Source: Psychrobacter sp. LV10R520-6
GTDB lineage: Bacteria; Pseudomonadota; Gammaproteobacteria; Pseudomonadales; Moraxellaceae
Length of the DNA stretch: 64,000 bases
Direction of reading: 5' to 3'
Assembly: GCF_900182925.1 (NCBI RefSeq)
Contig: NZ_LT900024.1
Location: forward strand, 1,798,001-1,862,000
Part shown: positions 9,000-17,640 of the stretch, piece by piece
Layout: each line of letters starts with the position of its first letter
How positions within the stretch are numbered: position 1 is the first letter of the stretch
Made by a program: the position numbers and the translations under genes
Notes under the pieces: generated by a model
The model's database searches: none
Seen by the model: only the letters and a program-made list of their open reading frames with translations
Told to the model about the DNA's origin: nothing

Positions 9000-9826
9000 T
9001 ATTTTTGTTGGCTTATATCATCGCCAAAGAAGGTCTCGCTAAGCTTAGTCAGCGTACCGTCAGCTTGCAGCGCAGCCATAGCTTCGTCAAGTTTTGCCAC
9101 TACCGCCTCATCGCCTTTAAGAAGTACCAGACCAGAACCGCGTTTTTCACTTGCTGGCGCGACCAGTTTAATCTCAAGACTACTGTCTGGGAACTTTTTA
9201 AGATAATCCAATACGGCAAGATTGTCGTTCATAGTAAAATCAGCGCGGTCTTGCTTGACCAGTTGTACCGCTTGCGCCATGCCATCCACAGGAACAATTT
9301 CTGCACCGTAGCGTTCTGCTAATTCGCCATAGTTACTACTGAGCGACTGTGCTGAACGTAGACCTTTTAATGCCTCCCACGAGCTATAGCGGTTATCATC
9401 AGTTGGCGCCAGCGCAACGGCACCTGACCAGCTATAAGCCGTGGCTTTGTCATACTTTGCCAAACGCTCAGGTGTAGTTAGACTGACTTGGTTGGCCACC
9501 ATATCAAAGCGTTTTGAATCCAGTCCTGCCAGCATCGCATCCCACTGGGTTTCTTTAAACTCTACCTCAACGCCCAGTTTATCAGCAACGGCGCGGGTCA
9601 CTTCAACATCATAGCCCGTAAGCTTGCCAGACTCGTCATGATAGGTAAATGGCGGATAAGTACCTTCGGTACCGACGTTAATAGTGCCGTTATTATTGAT
9701 ACGCTGAAGCAAGTCTGAGCCACCAGTTGCTGTATCATTAGCATTAGCATCGTCAGTATTAGACTGACTACAAGCCGTAAGCAAAAGAGCGCTAACAGCT
9801 AGGGTTAACAGGGCACGACGTTTCAT
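8999..9826 (-). CDS. amino-acid ABC transporter substrate-binding lipoprotein, probably cystine
   Basis: Periplasmic solute-binding lipoprotein of the family-3 type. A signal peptide ends in lipobox LTAC with the lipidated Cys at residue 19, followed by a Ser/Asn/Asp-rich tether. The ligand-binding region [17 protein letters not shown], then [22 protein letters not shown] and the C-terminal FFGDDIS closely recall the FliY/TcyJ L-cystine-binding proteins. It is first in the minus-strand operon and overlaps the permease by one base. The next gene beyond is hutC, so a histidine role was considered, but the sequence favours cystine. Confidence 0.82.
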   Translation of the reverse strand: MKRRALLTLAVSALLLTACSQSNTDDANANDTATGGSDLLQRINNNGTINVGTEGTYPPFTYHDESGKLTGYDVEVTRAVADKLGVEVEFKETQWDAMLAGLDSKRFDMVANQVSLTTPERLAKYDKATAYSWSGAVALAPTDDNRYSSWEALKGLRSAQSLSSNYGELAERYGAEIVPVDGMAQAVQLVKQDRADFTMNDNLAVLDYLKKFPDSSLEIKLVAPASEKRGSGLVLLKGDEAVVAKLDEAMAALQADGTLTKLSETFFGDDISQQK

Positions 9827-10194
9827 AAGAGGTCCTTATTCGAGTATATGCAAATGAATGATTAACGCGAGTAGAAAAATAGATAACTATACGATGTAGA
9901 TATAGCAGCAAAATGTGAGCCACGCATCTTATTCTATTAAATTTATCATATTTATTATGTTTTATTAAATTGATTATGTTTGCTTTTGGCTGCCTGATTT
10001 GAGGATTAAACCCATATTTTTCAATGCTAGTTTTAACATTAAAGCTGTTTTTGAGACAGCAACTTTTAGAGTGGCAAGTTTTGATAGTAATTTTTAAGGT
10101 CAAATGTTTTAAAAAAAGACGTGATCAACTGTCTCTATACTATCGCGATTGAGATAGAAGGAACGTACAAAAACAGTGAGCATGCGTAAGGATA
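9827..10194. other. gene-free stretch between the ABC operon and hutC
   Basis: 368 AT-rich bases with no convincing gene. It should hold the minus-strand promoter of the transporter and the 3' region of hutC, but I could not assign either. A 103-codon open frame on the minus strand here has no family features and unusual composition. Confidence 0.45.
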
Positions 10195-10980
10195 TTATAG
10201 CTCCCCTGAAAACTGATACCGATCGCCTGCATGCCACATCTTGACAAAGGTTAATACCTGACCTGATGAATACGTCTGCCGGCTGAGCACTAAAGTTGGT
10301 GATTGCTCCTCAACCTGCAAAGCGTGAGCCACTTCTTTTGGTGCCGCTAACGCCCGGATAGTGTAGCTGCCGCTCTCGAGTGGAATCTTCGCAATCAAAT
10401 AATCGCTAGTATTAACGATACTAAAGTCTTGTTCGATGAACTTCGGGACTTTTATCGCATCTACCCAGCGCTCTTCAAACTGAATCGGCTGACCATCAGC
10501 AAAGTGAATGATTTTTACCTCATATAACACAGGCACATCATCGTCGTCTTGATTATTTTTGATAGCTTGCTCAGTAAGCAACGCTTTCGGCGTATCAATA
10601 TCAAACTTACGGCGCAAATACTCATCAAGCATGGCAGCTGTGATACTGCGTTTACTCACCACCTGCGCTTGATAATCACGATTCGCTGACTTTAAATCTT
10701 GCGCAATGTTACGTACTTCAACGAAGGTGTGATTAAACTGCTGCTGCGCCACAAAAGTTCCTGAACCTTGCCGGCGCTCCAATACCCGCTCTTCGCTTAG
10801 CTCTTTTAGGGCGCGATTTACGGTCATCCGCGAAACCCCAAATTCCTCAGCCAAAGCCATTTCTGTAGAGATAGCCTCTCCTGCTTGCCACTTGCCGCGA
10901 TGAATATTCTCTAAAATTGTATTTTTGATGCGTTGATACGCAGGAACTGTCTTTTCTGTGCTCAGTTTGGTCATTCCCAT
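10195..10980 (-). CDS. hutC: histidine utilisation repressor HutC (GntR family)
   Basis: GntR-family repressor that responds to urocanate and controls hut genes. The N-terminal winged helix has AYQRIKNTIL, then STEMALAEEFGVSRMTVNRALKEL and the wing RRQGSGTFV. The C-terminal UTRA ligand domain follows, with FEERWVDA, SYTIRALAAPKEVA and LVLSRQTYSSGQVLTF. The frame extends up to a TTG, but the ATG at 10978-10980 has an AAAGGTG ribosome site seven bases upstream and is chosen here, giving 261 residues. It is divergent from hutU, with a palindrome of the HutC type in the shared spacer. Confidence 0.88.
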   Translation of the reverse strand: MGMTKLSTEKTVPAYQRIKNTILENIHRGKWQAGEAISTEMALAEEFGVSRMTVNRALKELSEERVLERRQGSGTFVAQQQFNHTFVEVRNIAQDLKSANRDYQAQVVSKRSITAAMLDEYLRRKFDIDTPKALLTEQAIKNNQDDDDVPVLYEVKIIHFADGQPIQFEERWVDAIKVPKFIEQDFSIVNTSDYLIAKIPLESGSYTIRALAAPKEVAHALQVEEQSPTLVLSRQTYSSGQVLTFVKMWHAGDRYQFSGEL

Positions 10981-11156
10981 CGTCACCTTTGTCCTTTCTA
11001 CGTTTGTCAATTCTACTTTTAACTATCAGCTTTAACTTTAATTTTAACCAGTAATTTCAACCACACTAATGCCGCCATAATATCATGAGCATTGTCAGAA
11101 CTACGGCTCTATTACCACCATATGGCAAATAATTGAATCATAAATTAAAAAAGTTC

Positions 11157-11195
11157 TTGCAACGGGAAATAAATCCTGATAATTTGTATATACAA
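11157..11195 (+). promoter_or_regulatory. hutU promoter region with HutC-type operator
   Basis: The perfect 12-bp palindrome TTGTATATACAA (11184-11195) matches the TGTATATACA core known for HutC and other GntR/HutC-type repressors. Just upstream are TTGCAA (11157-11162) and GATAAT (11178-11183), a plausible though short-spaced -35/-10 pair, so a repressor here would block the start site. Further down, AACAGGCT (11211-11218) and AGCCTGTT (11275-11282) form an inverted repeat in the 5' leader. The rest of the roughly 335-base spacer shows nothing clear. Confidence 0.65.
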
Positions 11196-11315
11196 CTTAT
11201 AAATAATACTAACAGGCTAATGCCGTTATTAACTGCGCTTTGTTAATCAGGTTATTTTACATAATTTATATTAACAGCCTGTTTTGGCACGAATAGATGA
11301 CCATAAGGAACGACG

Positions 11316-13034
11316 ATGACTACTAGTAATGGAATGATCAAGAGCAATGAATTTACTCGCCGTGATGAGACTCGTAATATTGCTGCCCCTACTGGTAGCA
11401 CCTTGCATTGCAAAAGCTGGCTGACCGAAGCGCCTTATCGTATGCTACAAAACAATTTACATCCTGATGTGGCCGAAAATCCTAAAAGCTTGGTGGTTTA
11501 CGGTGGTATTGGTCGCGCGGCACGGAATTGGGAAAGCTATGATCAGATTCTAGAGTCGTTAAAAGTCTTAGAAGATGACGAGACGCTATTGGTCCAATCG
11601 GGTAAACCCGTGGGGGTTTTTCAGACTCATGAAAATGCTCCGCGTGTATTGATTGCTAACTCCAATCTCGTACCACGCTGGGCGACATGGGAGCATTTTA
11701 ACGAGCTCGATCGCAAGGACTTGATGATGTATGGGCAGATGACCGCCGGTAGCTGGATATATATCGGTACCCAAGGCATCGTCCAAGGAACCTATGAGAC
11801 CTTTGTCGAAGCAGGCCGTCAACATTATGACGGCAGTTGGGCAGGACGCTGGATTTTGACCGCGGGCCTTGGTGGTATGGGCGGCGCGCAGCCATTGGCC
11901 GCGACTTTTGCTGGTGCGACCTCACTGAATATTGAATGCCAACAATCCAGCATCGATTTTCGTCTGCGTACGGGCTACGTCGATAAGCAAGCAGATGACT
12001 TAGACCACGCTTACGAGCTGATCAAACAACATACGGACGCTGGTGAAGCAGTTTCTATTGCTTTACTTGGTAATGCCGCAGATATTTTGCCCGAAATGGC
12101 TGAGCGTGCTCGCGCAGGTGGTATGAAACCGGATTTAGTCACAGACCAGACCTCAGCTCATGACTTGATCAACGGCTATCTACCTAGTGGTTGGACAGTT
12201 GATGAGTGGAAAGCTGCACAAGAAGATCACAATCAACATGCTGCATTGACTAAGGCAGCTGCTGCGTCTTGCGCTGTACACGTACAAGCGATTTTAGACT
12301 TACAAGCTATGAATATCCCAGCGACCGACTATGGCAATAATATTCGCCAAGTAGCATTTGATGAAGGGGTTAAAGATGCCTTTAACTTCCCAGGCTTTGT
12401 ACCCGCTTATATTCGTCCGCTATTTTGCCAAGGTAAAGGCCCGTTTCGCTGGGTCGCTCTATCTGGCGATCCGGAAGATATCTACAAAACTGATCAAAAG
12501 ATCAAAGAGCTGTTCCCTGAGAATACCCATATACATCGCTGGCTCGATATGGCTAAAGAGCACATTCAGTTTCAAGGATTACCTGCGCGTATCTGTTGGC
12601 TAGGTCTGGGTGAACGTGATAAAGCAGGACTTGCCTTTAATGAGATGGTCAAAAGCGGTGAGCTAAAAGGCCCTATCGTCATCGGTCGCGATCATCTAGA
12701 CACCGGCTCAGTCGCCAGTCCTAACCGCGAAACGGAAAGTATGAAAGATGGCTCAGATGCGGTATCTGATTGGGCATTATTAAATGGTCTGCTAAATGTC
12801 GCAGGCGGCGCAACTTGGGTATCACTGCATCATGGCGGCGGCGTTGGTATGGGTTACTCACAGCATTCTGGTATGGTTATCGTCGCTGACGGTACTGATG
12901 CAGCAGCCAAACGCTTAGCTCGAGTATTGATCAATGATTGCGGTTCAGGCGTAATGCGTCATGCAGATGCCGGATACGAGCTGGCGATTAAAACCGCTAA
13001 AGAGTATGGTCTAAATCTTCCAATGATTAAATAG
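11316..13034 (+). CDS. hutU: urocanate hydratase
   Basis: NAD-dependent enzyme converting urocanate to imidazolonepropionate, second step of histidine breakdown. The 572-residue protein has highly conserved family stretches: [43 protein letters not shown] (NAD region), [26 protein letters not shown] with the active-site Cys, and [15 protein letters not shown]. An AAGGAA ribosome site precedes the ATG. It is slightly longer than the usual 555-560 residues because of an N-terminal extension. It heads the hutU-hutH-hutG-hutI run. Confidence 0.96.
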   Translation: MTTSNGMIKSNEFTRRDETRNIAAPTGSTLHCKSWLTEAPYRMLQNNLHPDVAENPKSLVVYGGIGRAARNWESYDQILESLKVLEDDETLLVQSGKPVGVFQTHENAPRVLIANSNLVPRWATWEHFNELDRKDLMMYGQMTAGSWIYIGTQGIVQGTYETFVEAGRQHYDGSWAGRWILTAGLGGMGGAQPLAATFAGATSLNIECQQSSIDFRLRTGYVDKQADDLDHAYELIKQHTDAGEAVSIALLGNAADILPEMAERARAGGMKPDLVTDQTSAHDLINGYLPSGWTVDEWKAAQEDHNQHAALTKAAAASCAVHVQAILDLQAMNIPATDYGNNIRQVAFDEGVKDAFNFPGFVPAYIRPLFCQGKGPFRWVALSGDPEDIYKTDQKIKELFPENTHIHRWLDMAKEHIQFQGLPARICWLGLGERDKAGLAFNEMVKSGELKGPIVIGRDHLDTGSVASPNRETESMKDGSDAVSDWALLNGLLNVAGGATWVSLHHGGGVGMGYSQHSGMVIVADGTDAAAKRLARVLINDCGSGVMRHADAGYELAIKTAKEYGLNLPMIK

Positions 13035-13162
13035 CAGCGTTTGGACAATTAGCCATGTACTTTAGTTGGATTGCTTAACTATCTTGGAATACGCGTTTTA
13101 AATATATTTTCAATCATATAAACATATCCAATAATATAACCAATATAAATAGGAACCCCGTT

Positions 13163-14722
13163 ATGACCGCTATAAAGAACTTAATTCTAAACCCGCGCCA
13201 ATTAAGCTTTGAGATGTTACGTGGTATTTATGACCAACCCGTAACCTTCTCGCTACCCGATAGCGCGTACGACGCGATAGATGCCTCGCACGAAGAGGTA
13301 CGAACCATCATCGCTCGTGATAAAAGTGCCTACGGTATTAATACCGGTTTTGGCTTATTGGCAAAGACGCGAATTAACGATGATCAGCTTGAGCTACTAC
13401 AGCGCAACCTAATTGTGTCGCACTCTGTTGGTACTGGTGAACCCTTACCAGACGGCGTGGTTCGGCTGATTATGGTCATGAAGGTTGCCAGTCTATCACA
13501 AGGCGTTTCTGGAGTACGCCGCGCAGTAGTCGATGGTTTATTGGCTTTAATTAACAATCAGATTACCCCGCATATTCCTGTTAAAGGTTCTGTCGGTGCG
13601 TCCGGTGATTTAGCGCCTCTATCCCACATGACCCTAGCGCTAATGGGTGAAGGAGATGTCTATGTCGATGGTAAATGCGTGTCAGCCGCTGATGCTCTAG
13701 CACAGCATGGCCTTGAGCCCATCACCCTTGCCGCCAAAGAAGGCCTTGCCCTAATCAATGGTACTCAAGTCTCAACCGCTCTGGCGCTACGGGGCTATTT
13801 CTTAGCTCGTGACCTATTAGAATCGGCGACTATCGTCGGCTCAATGTCTATCGATGCGGCAAAAGGCTCAGATGCGCCATTCGATGCACGTATTCATGAG
13901 GTTCGTGGCCATCATGGCCAAATCGAAATTGCCAAAGCGCTTAGAGGCTTGATTAAAGGTAGTGACATTCGAGCTTCACATCAAGGTGAACAAGACGATA
14001 GAGTACAAGATCCCTACTGCTTACGTTGTCAGCCGCAGGTAATAGGCGCATGCCTTGATATTATCAATCAAGCGGGTCAAACCTTATTAATTGAAGCCAA
14101 TGCTGTAACCGATAATCCGCTGATTTTTAACAACGACGATGGTCCAATTGCCATCTCAGGCGGTAACTTTCATGCTGAGCCGGTCGCATTTGCCGCTGAT
14201 ATTTTAGCTTTGGCGATTGCTGAAATTGGTGCCATGTCCGAGCGCCGGGTGGCATTACTGATTGATACCACCTTATCAGGTCTACCGCCGTTCTTGGTCG
14301 ACAATGCTGGCTTGAACTCCGGCTTTATGATTGCGCACGTTACCGCAGCGGCATTAGCTTCAGAAAATAAATCCATCGCCCATCCTGGCAGTGTCGATAG
14401 CATCCCAACTTCTGCCAATCAAGAAGACCATGTCTCTATGGCAACCTATTGCGCGCGGCGTCTATACGAGATGGCACAAAATACCGCGACCATTATCGGC
14501 ATCGAGTTATTAGCAGCGGGCCAAGGTATCGATTTTCATCGCGGGCTTGATACCTCAGAGCCATTAACTACGGCTCATCAGCTTTTACGTGAACAGGTAA
14601 CTTTTTATGATAAAGACCGTTACTTAGCTCCAGATATCGAAGCGGCCAAGCAGTTGATACTCAGTCGTTCTTTAACGGAGTATTGGCAGGAAATGCGCGG
14701 TGACTGGTACCTTTCTAAATAA
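13163..14722 (+). CDS. hutH: histidine ammonia-lyase
   Basis: Deaminates histidine to urocanate, first step of the pathway. The self-forming MIO cofactor motif A146-S147-G148 lies within [15 protein letters not shown]. Other conserved parts are YGINTGFG near residue 58, [12 protein letters not shown] and NADNPL-type TDNPLIF. At 519 residues it is a normal length. A TAGGAACC ribosome site precedes the ATG, and a 128-base gap separates it from hutU. Gene order hutU-hutH is common in proteobacteria. Confidence 0.96.
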   Translation: MTAIKNLILNPRQLSFEMLRGIYDQPVTFSLPDSAYDAIDASHEEVRTIIARDKSAYGINTGFGLLAKTRINDDQLELLQRNLIVSHSVGTGEPLPDGVVRLIMVMKVASLSQGVSGVRRAVVDGLLALINNQITPHIPVKGSVGASGDLAPLSHMTLALMGEGDVYVDGKCVSAADALAQHGLEPITLAAKEGLALINGTQVSTALALRGYFLARDLLESATIVGSMSIDAAKGSDAPFDARIHEVRGHHGQIEIAKALRGLIKGSDIRASHQGEQDDRVQDPYCLRCQPQVIGACLDIINQAGQTLLIEANAVTDNPLIFNNDDGPIAISGGNFHAEPVAFAADILALAIAEIGAMSERRVALLIDTTLSGLPPFLVDNAGLNSGFMIAHVTAAALASENKSIAHPGSVDSIPTSANQEDHVSMATYCARRLYEMAQNTATIIGIELLAAGQGIDFHRGLDTSEPLTTAHQLLREQVTFYDKDRYLAPDIEAAKQLILSRSLTEYWQEMRGDWYLSK

Positions 14723-14793
14723 GGGTTCTTTTTACACAAAGGTTATTTCTAAATAAGTAAATATCTTCAAATTAATTTTAAAGGAGATCAGCG

Positions 14794-15837
14794 ATGACTA
14801 TAACAGCCGTTAGCCAAACTGCTGCTGATATGGCGCTATGGACAGGACGCGCGGAGCCATTTGAAAGCGAGCGCGCCTGCTATTGGTATCAGCTGGCACA
14901 GCCTTATGAGCATCAGCACATTGGACTGGTTGGCTTTGCCTGCGATCAAGGCGTTAGGCGCAATCAAGGGCGCGTCGGGGCAAGAGCTGCACCGCCACTG
15001 ATTCGTAACGCTTTTGCTAAACTGCCGGTTATCGCTGAGCTACAAAAACGTTTCAACGGTAAGTTGCCAACCTTGCTAGGCGATGCCAGCGAAATTCACT
15101 GTGATGATAACGATGGTTTTGCCGAGCAACTGCTTGAGCAAGCCCAAGAGCAATATGCCGATGTTGTCAGTAACGTTGTTCAAAAAGGTGGTCTGCCTAT
15201 TGGTCTTGGCGGCGGACATGCTATGGCCTATGGTAGCTTTTTAGGATTATGGCAAGCGATTCAGCAAGCTACTAATATTGACACCAGTGAAAACAATACG
15301 GCCGATATACCGACTATTGGTGTGATTAACTTTGACGCTCATCTTGATATTCGTCAATCTGATGTAGCCACTTCGGGCACCCCTTTTCGCCAAATCGCAG
15401 AACACCTAACCGAATATGAGCAACCGTTCCACTATTGCTGTATTGGGGTTAGCCGCTTCTCCAACACCGCAGCGCTATTTGATCGTGCCGACAGTTTAGG
15501 TGTGCGCGTTATCAGTGATGAGGACTGTTATTATCAAGCGTGGGAAACACTTGCCGCTCAGATTGAAGCGTTTATTAATCAGGTTGATGTGGTTTATTTA
15601 ACTATTGATATGGACTGCTTTCCGTCTAGCGTAGTCCCTGGAGTCAGTGCGCCAGCTGCCTATGGCATCGAGCTGAGCTTCGTTGAGCGGGCTGTCAAAA
15701 CCATTATGGCATCCGGCAAAGTAAAAATAGCAGATATCGCTGAGATTAACCCAACCTATGATAGCGATCAACGCAGCTGTAAAGTTGCTGCTCGACTTTT
15801 AGCCACCATCATTGAGCAACACTTATTAACTTTATAA
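14794..15837 (+). CDS. hutG: formimidoylglutamase
   Basis: Ureohydrolase-family enzyme that releases formamide from N-formimidoylglutamate to give glutamate, the last step of the pathway. Manganese-binding motifs of the arginase family are visible: GGGHAMAYGS, NFDAHLDIR and TIDMDCFP. The 347-residue protein is somewhat longer than the usual 310-320; about 15 residues around DTSENNTADIP look like a loop insertion. A strong AAAGGAG site precedes the ATG. It lies 71 bases after hutH. The alternative HutF/deformylase route is not seen here. Confidence 0.92.
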   Translation: MTITAVSQTAADMALWTGRAEPFESERACYWYQLAQPYEHQHIGLVGFACDQGVRRNQGRVGARAAPPLIRNAFAKLPVIAELQKRFNGKLPTLLGDASEIHCDDNDGFAEQLLEQAQEQYADVVSNVVQKGGLPIGLGGGHAMAYGSFLGLWQAIQQATNIDTSENNTADIPTIGVINFDAHLDIRQSDVATSGTPFRQIAEHLTEYEQPFHYCCIGVSRFSNTAALFDRADSLGVRVISDEDCYYQAWETLAAQIEAFINQVDVVYLTIDMDCFPSSVVPGVSAPAAYGIELSFVERAVKTIMASGKVKIADIAEINPTYDSDQRSCKVAARLLATIIEQHLLTL

Positions 15838-15860
15838 CTGGCATATAGATTGGCTGTAGT

Positions 15861-16032
15861 CAGTTCGAAATAAATCAGATACCTATATAATAGTCGATAC
15901 GAAATAAAACAGATATGAATATAAATCCGCGTGGCTGATAAAAATTTTCTGGCGTGCTGTTTGCCAGCATGACAGAGGCTGCAAAAATTTCTATCAGCCA
16001 CACGGTATCTGTTTCAAAGTGAACCGACTATT
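15861..16032. repeat. dispersed hairpin (MITE-like) repeat between hutG and hutI
   Basis: Nested inverted repeats: outer AATAGTCG (15889-15896) / CGACTATT (16025-16032), then ACAGATA / TATCTGT, then GTGGCTGATAAAAATTT (15931-15947) / AAATTTCTATCAGCCAC (15985-16001). An extra copy of the left arm (CAGTTCGAAATAAATCAGATAC) precedes it. The inner arm recurs around 17429-17503. No protein is encoded. Confidence 0.7.
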
Positions 16033-16067
16033 GGATACAAATAATTAACCCCTAGCAGGAATATATT

Positions 16068-17390
16068 ATGACTAACACTACAAACCAGACGACTGATCCC
16101 GCAACCATGACATCGTTCGATCGTATTATTACCAACGCCAATCTTGCCACTTTTTCAGCGTATTATGGCTTTGATGTGCATACCAACAGTAAAGAAAACG
16201 GTAAATCAACATCGGTAGACCACACACCTTACGGTCAGCTAGAAAACGCCGCTATCGGTATAAAGGAAGGTAAGATTGCGTGGATTGGGTCAAATGAACA
16301 GATGATCCCGCACCTTTCTCATTATAAAGCAGAACAAATCAAAGATGTAAATGGCGGCTGGTTAACGCCAGGTTTAATCGACTGTCATACTCATTTGGTC
16401 TATGCGGGTAATCGTAGCAATGAGTTTGAGGCACGTTTGCACGGCGCCAGTTATCAAGATATTGCAGCGCAAGGTGGCGGGATTGTCGCGACCGTCAGTG
16501 CAACGCGCGCAGCCAGTATTGAGGAGATATTTGCCCAAAGTGAAAAACGTCTCCTACCCCTCATAAAAGAAGGTGTGACCAGTATCGAAATAAAATCCGG
16601 CTATGGTCTGGACTTAGATACTGAGCGCAAAATGCTCACCGTCGCGCGTCAACTTGGTGGCAAATACGACATTTATGTCAGCACCACCTATTTAGCCGCT
16701 CATGCCCTGCCACCTGAGTATAAAGACCGTGCGGACGATTACATTGAGCAAGTCTGCGAGTGGCTGCCGATCCTGCATGACGAGGGTCTAATCGATGCAG
16801 TCGATGGATTTTGTGAAAATATTGCTTTTAGCTCAGAGCAAATCAGACGCGTCTTTGAAGTTGCCCGCTCATTAGATTTGCCCGTAAAGCTCCATTCTGA
16901 GCAGCTGTCTGATATAGGCGGCAGTGCCTTAGTTGCTGAGTACCAAGGCTTATCAAGCGATCACTTAGAGCATTTATCGGAGGCAGATATTGAAAAAATG
17001 GCAGCCAGTAATACGGTTGCAGTGCTCTTACCGGGCGCATTTTATACTTTGCGCGATACCAAGCTACCACCAATAGCAGCGCTGCGTAAGCATCAAGTTG
17101 CTATCGCTATTTCAACCGACTGTAATCCGGGCACTTCACCACTGACCTCGCTATTACTCGCGATGAATATGGGCTGTACGCTGTTTTATTTAACACCTGA
17201 AGAAGTATTAGCAGGAGCCACTATTAACGCTGCAAGAGCGCTAGGGTTGTCTAAAAAGGGCCGGATAGAAGTAGGCTGTGATGCCGATCTAGCACTTTGG
17301 GATATCACTCGCCCTGCGGACTTATGCTATCAAATTGGGCTTAACCCTATTACGGGTATTATGCGTCAAGGTCAGTGGCGTAAAGGCTAA
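16068..17390 (+). CDS. hutI: imidazolonepropionase
   Basis: Zinc-dependent amidohydrolase opening imidazolone-5-propionate to N-formimidoylglutamate, third step of histidine breakdown. The metal motif HTHLVYAGNRSNEFEARLHG follows TPGLIDC, and later metal ligands are in LAAHALPPE, LHSEQLSD and STDCNPGTSP. A 440-residue protein, about 30 longer than usual because of an N-terminal Thr-rich extension and a loop (NSKENGKST). The start at 16068 has AGCAGGAAT upstream. It is separated from hutG by a repeat element, which may give a processed or attenuated transcript. Confidence 0.94.
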   Translation: MTNTTNQTTDPATMTSFDRIITNANLATFSAYYGFDVHTNSKENGKSTSVDHTPYGQLENAAIGIKEGKIAWIGSNEQMIPHLSHYKAEQIKDVNGGWLTPGLIDCHTHLVYAGNRSNEFEARLHGASYQDIAAQGGGIVATVSATRAASIEEIFAQSEKRLLPLIKEGVTSIEIKSGYGLDLDTERKMLTVARQLGGKYDIYVSTTYLAAHALPPEYKDRADDYIEQVCEWLPILHDEGLIDAVDGFCENIAFSSEQIRRVFEVARSLDLPVKLHSEQLSDIGGSALVAEYQGLSSDHLEHLSEADIEKMAASNTVAVLLPGAFYTLRDTKLPPIAALRKHQVAIAISTDCNPGTSPLTSLLLAMNMGCTLFYLTPEEVLAGATINAARALGLSKKGRIEVGCDADLALWDITRPADLCYQIGLNPITGIMRQGQWRKG

Positions 17391-17404
17391 TGTCGAAATA
17401 TCTT

Positions 17405-17545
17405 AACCCACTTTACAACGAATACAGTGTGGTTGAGAAAAATTTTTGAAAGCTCGAAAAGTGACACAGTCACACAGCAAGCAAGGAAATTTTTACCAGC
17501 CACATGAACCCATAGCTCTATTTTATTTGATACTGACTGTACAAG
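17405..17545. repeat. second copy of the dispersed hairpin repeat, after hutI
   Basis: GTGGTTGAGAAAAATTT (17429-17445) and AAATTTTTACCAGCCAC (17487-17503) match the inner arms of the element at 15931-16001. The right flank (ATTTTATTTGATACTGACTG) is the reverse complement of a sequence like the left flank of the first copy, so this copy lies in the opposite orientation. It is noncoding. Confidence 0.65.
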
Positions 17546-17573
17546 TCTCATATTTGGTTCACTATACAAGAAA

Positions 17574-17604
17574 AGCCCCAATCAATTAATGATTGGGGCT
17601 TTTT
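17574..17604. terminator. bidirectional terminator between hutI and metE
   Basis: The 11-bp stem AGCCCCAATCA / TGATTGGGGCT has a 5-base loop. T follows on the plus strand and A precedes, so it serves both converging genes. Confidence 0.85.
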
Positions 17605-17640
17605 GGTTTATAAGAATAAAAAACTTATAACACTAAAAAC

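Noticed and set aside
7443-9826. Assigning the ABC transporter to histidine uptake because it neighbours hutC
   Set aside because: Binding-protein sequence is closer to the cystine-type family, and the operon is separate from hut with no HutC-like palindrome seen.
9792-10103. 103-codon minus-strand open frame upstream of the cystine-type binding protein
   Set aside because: Overlaps the true signal-peptide start, has erratic composition and no family features; treated as chance.
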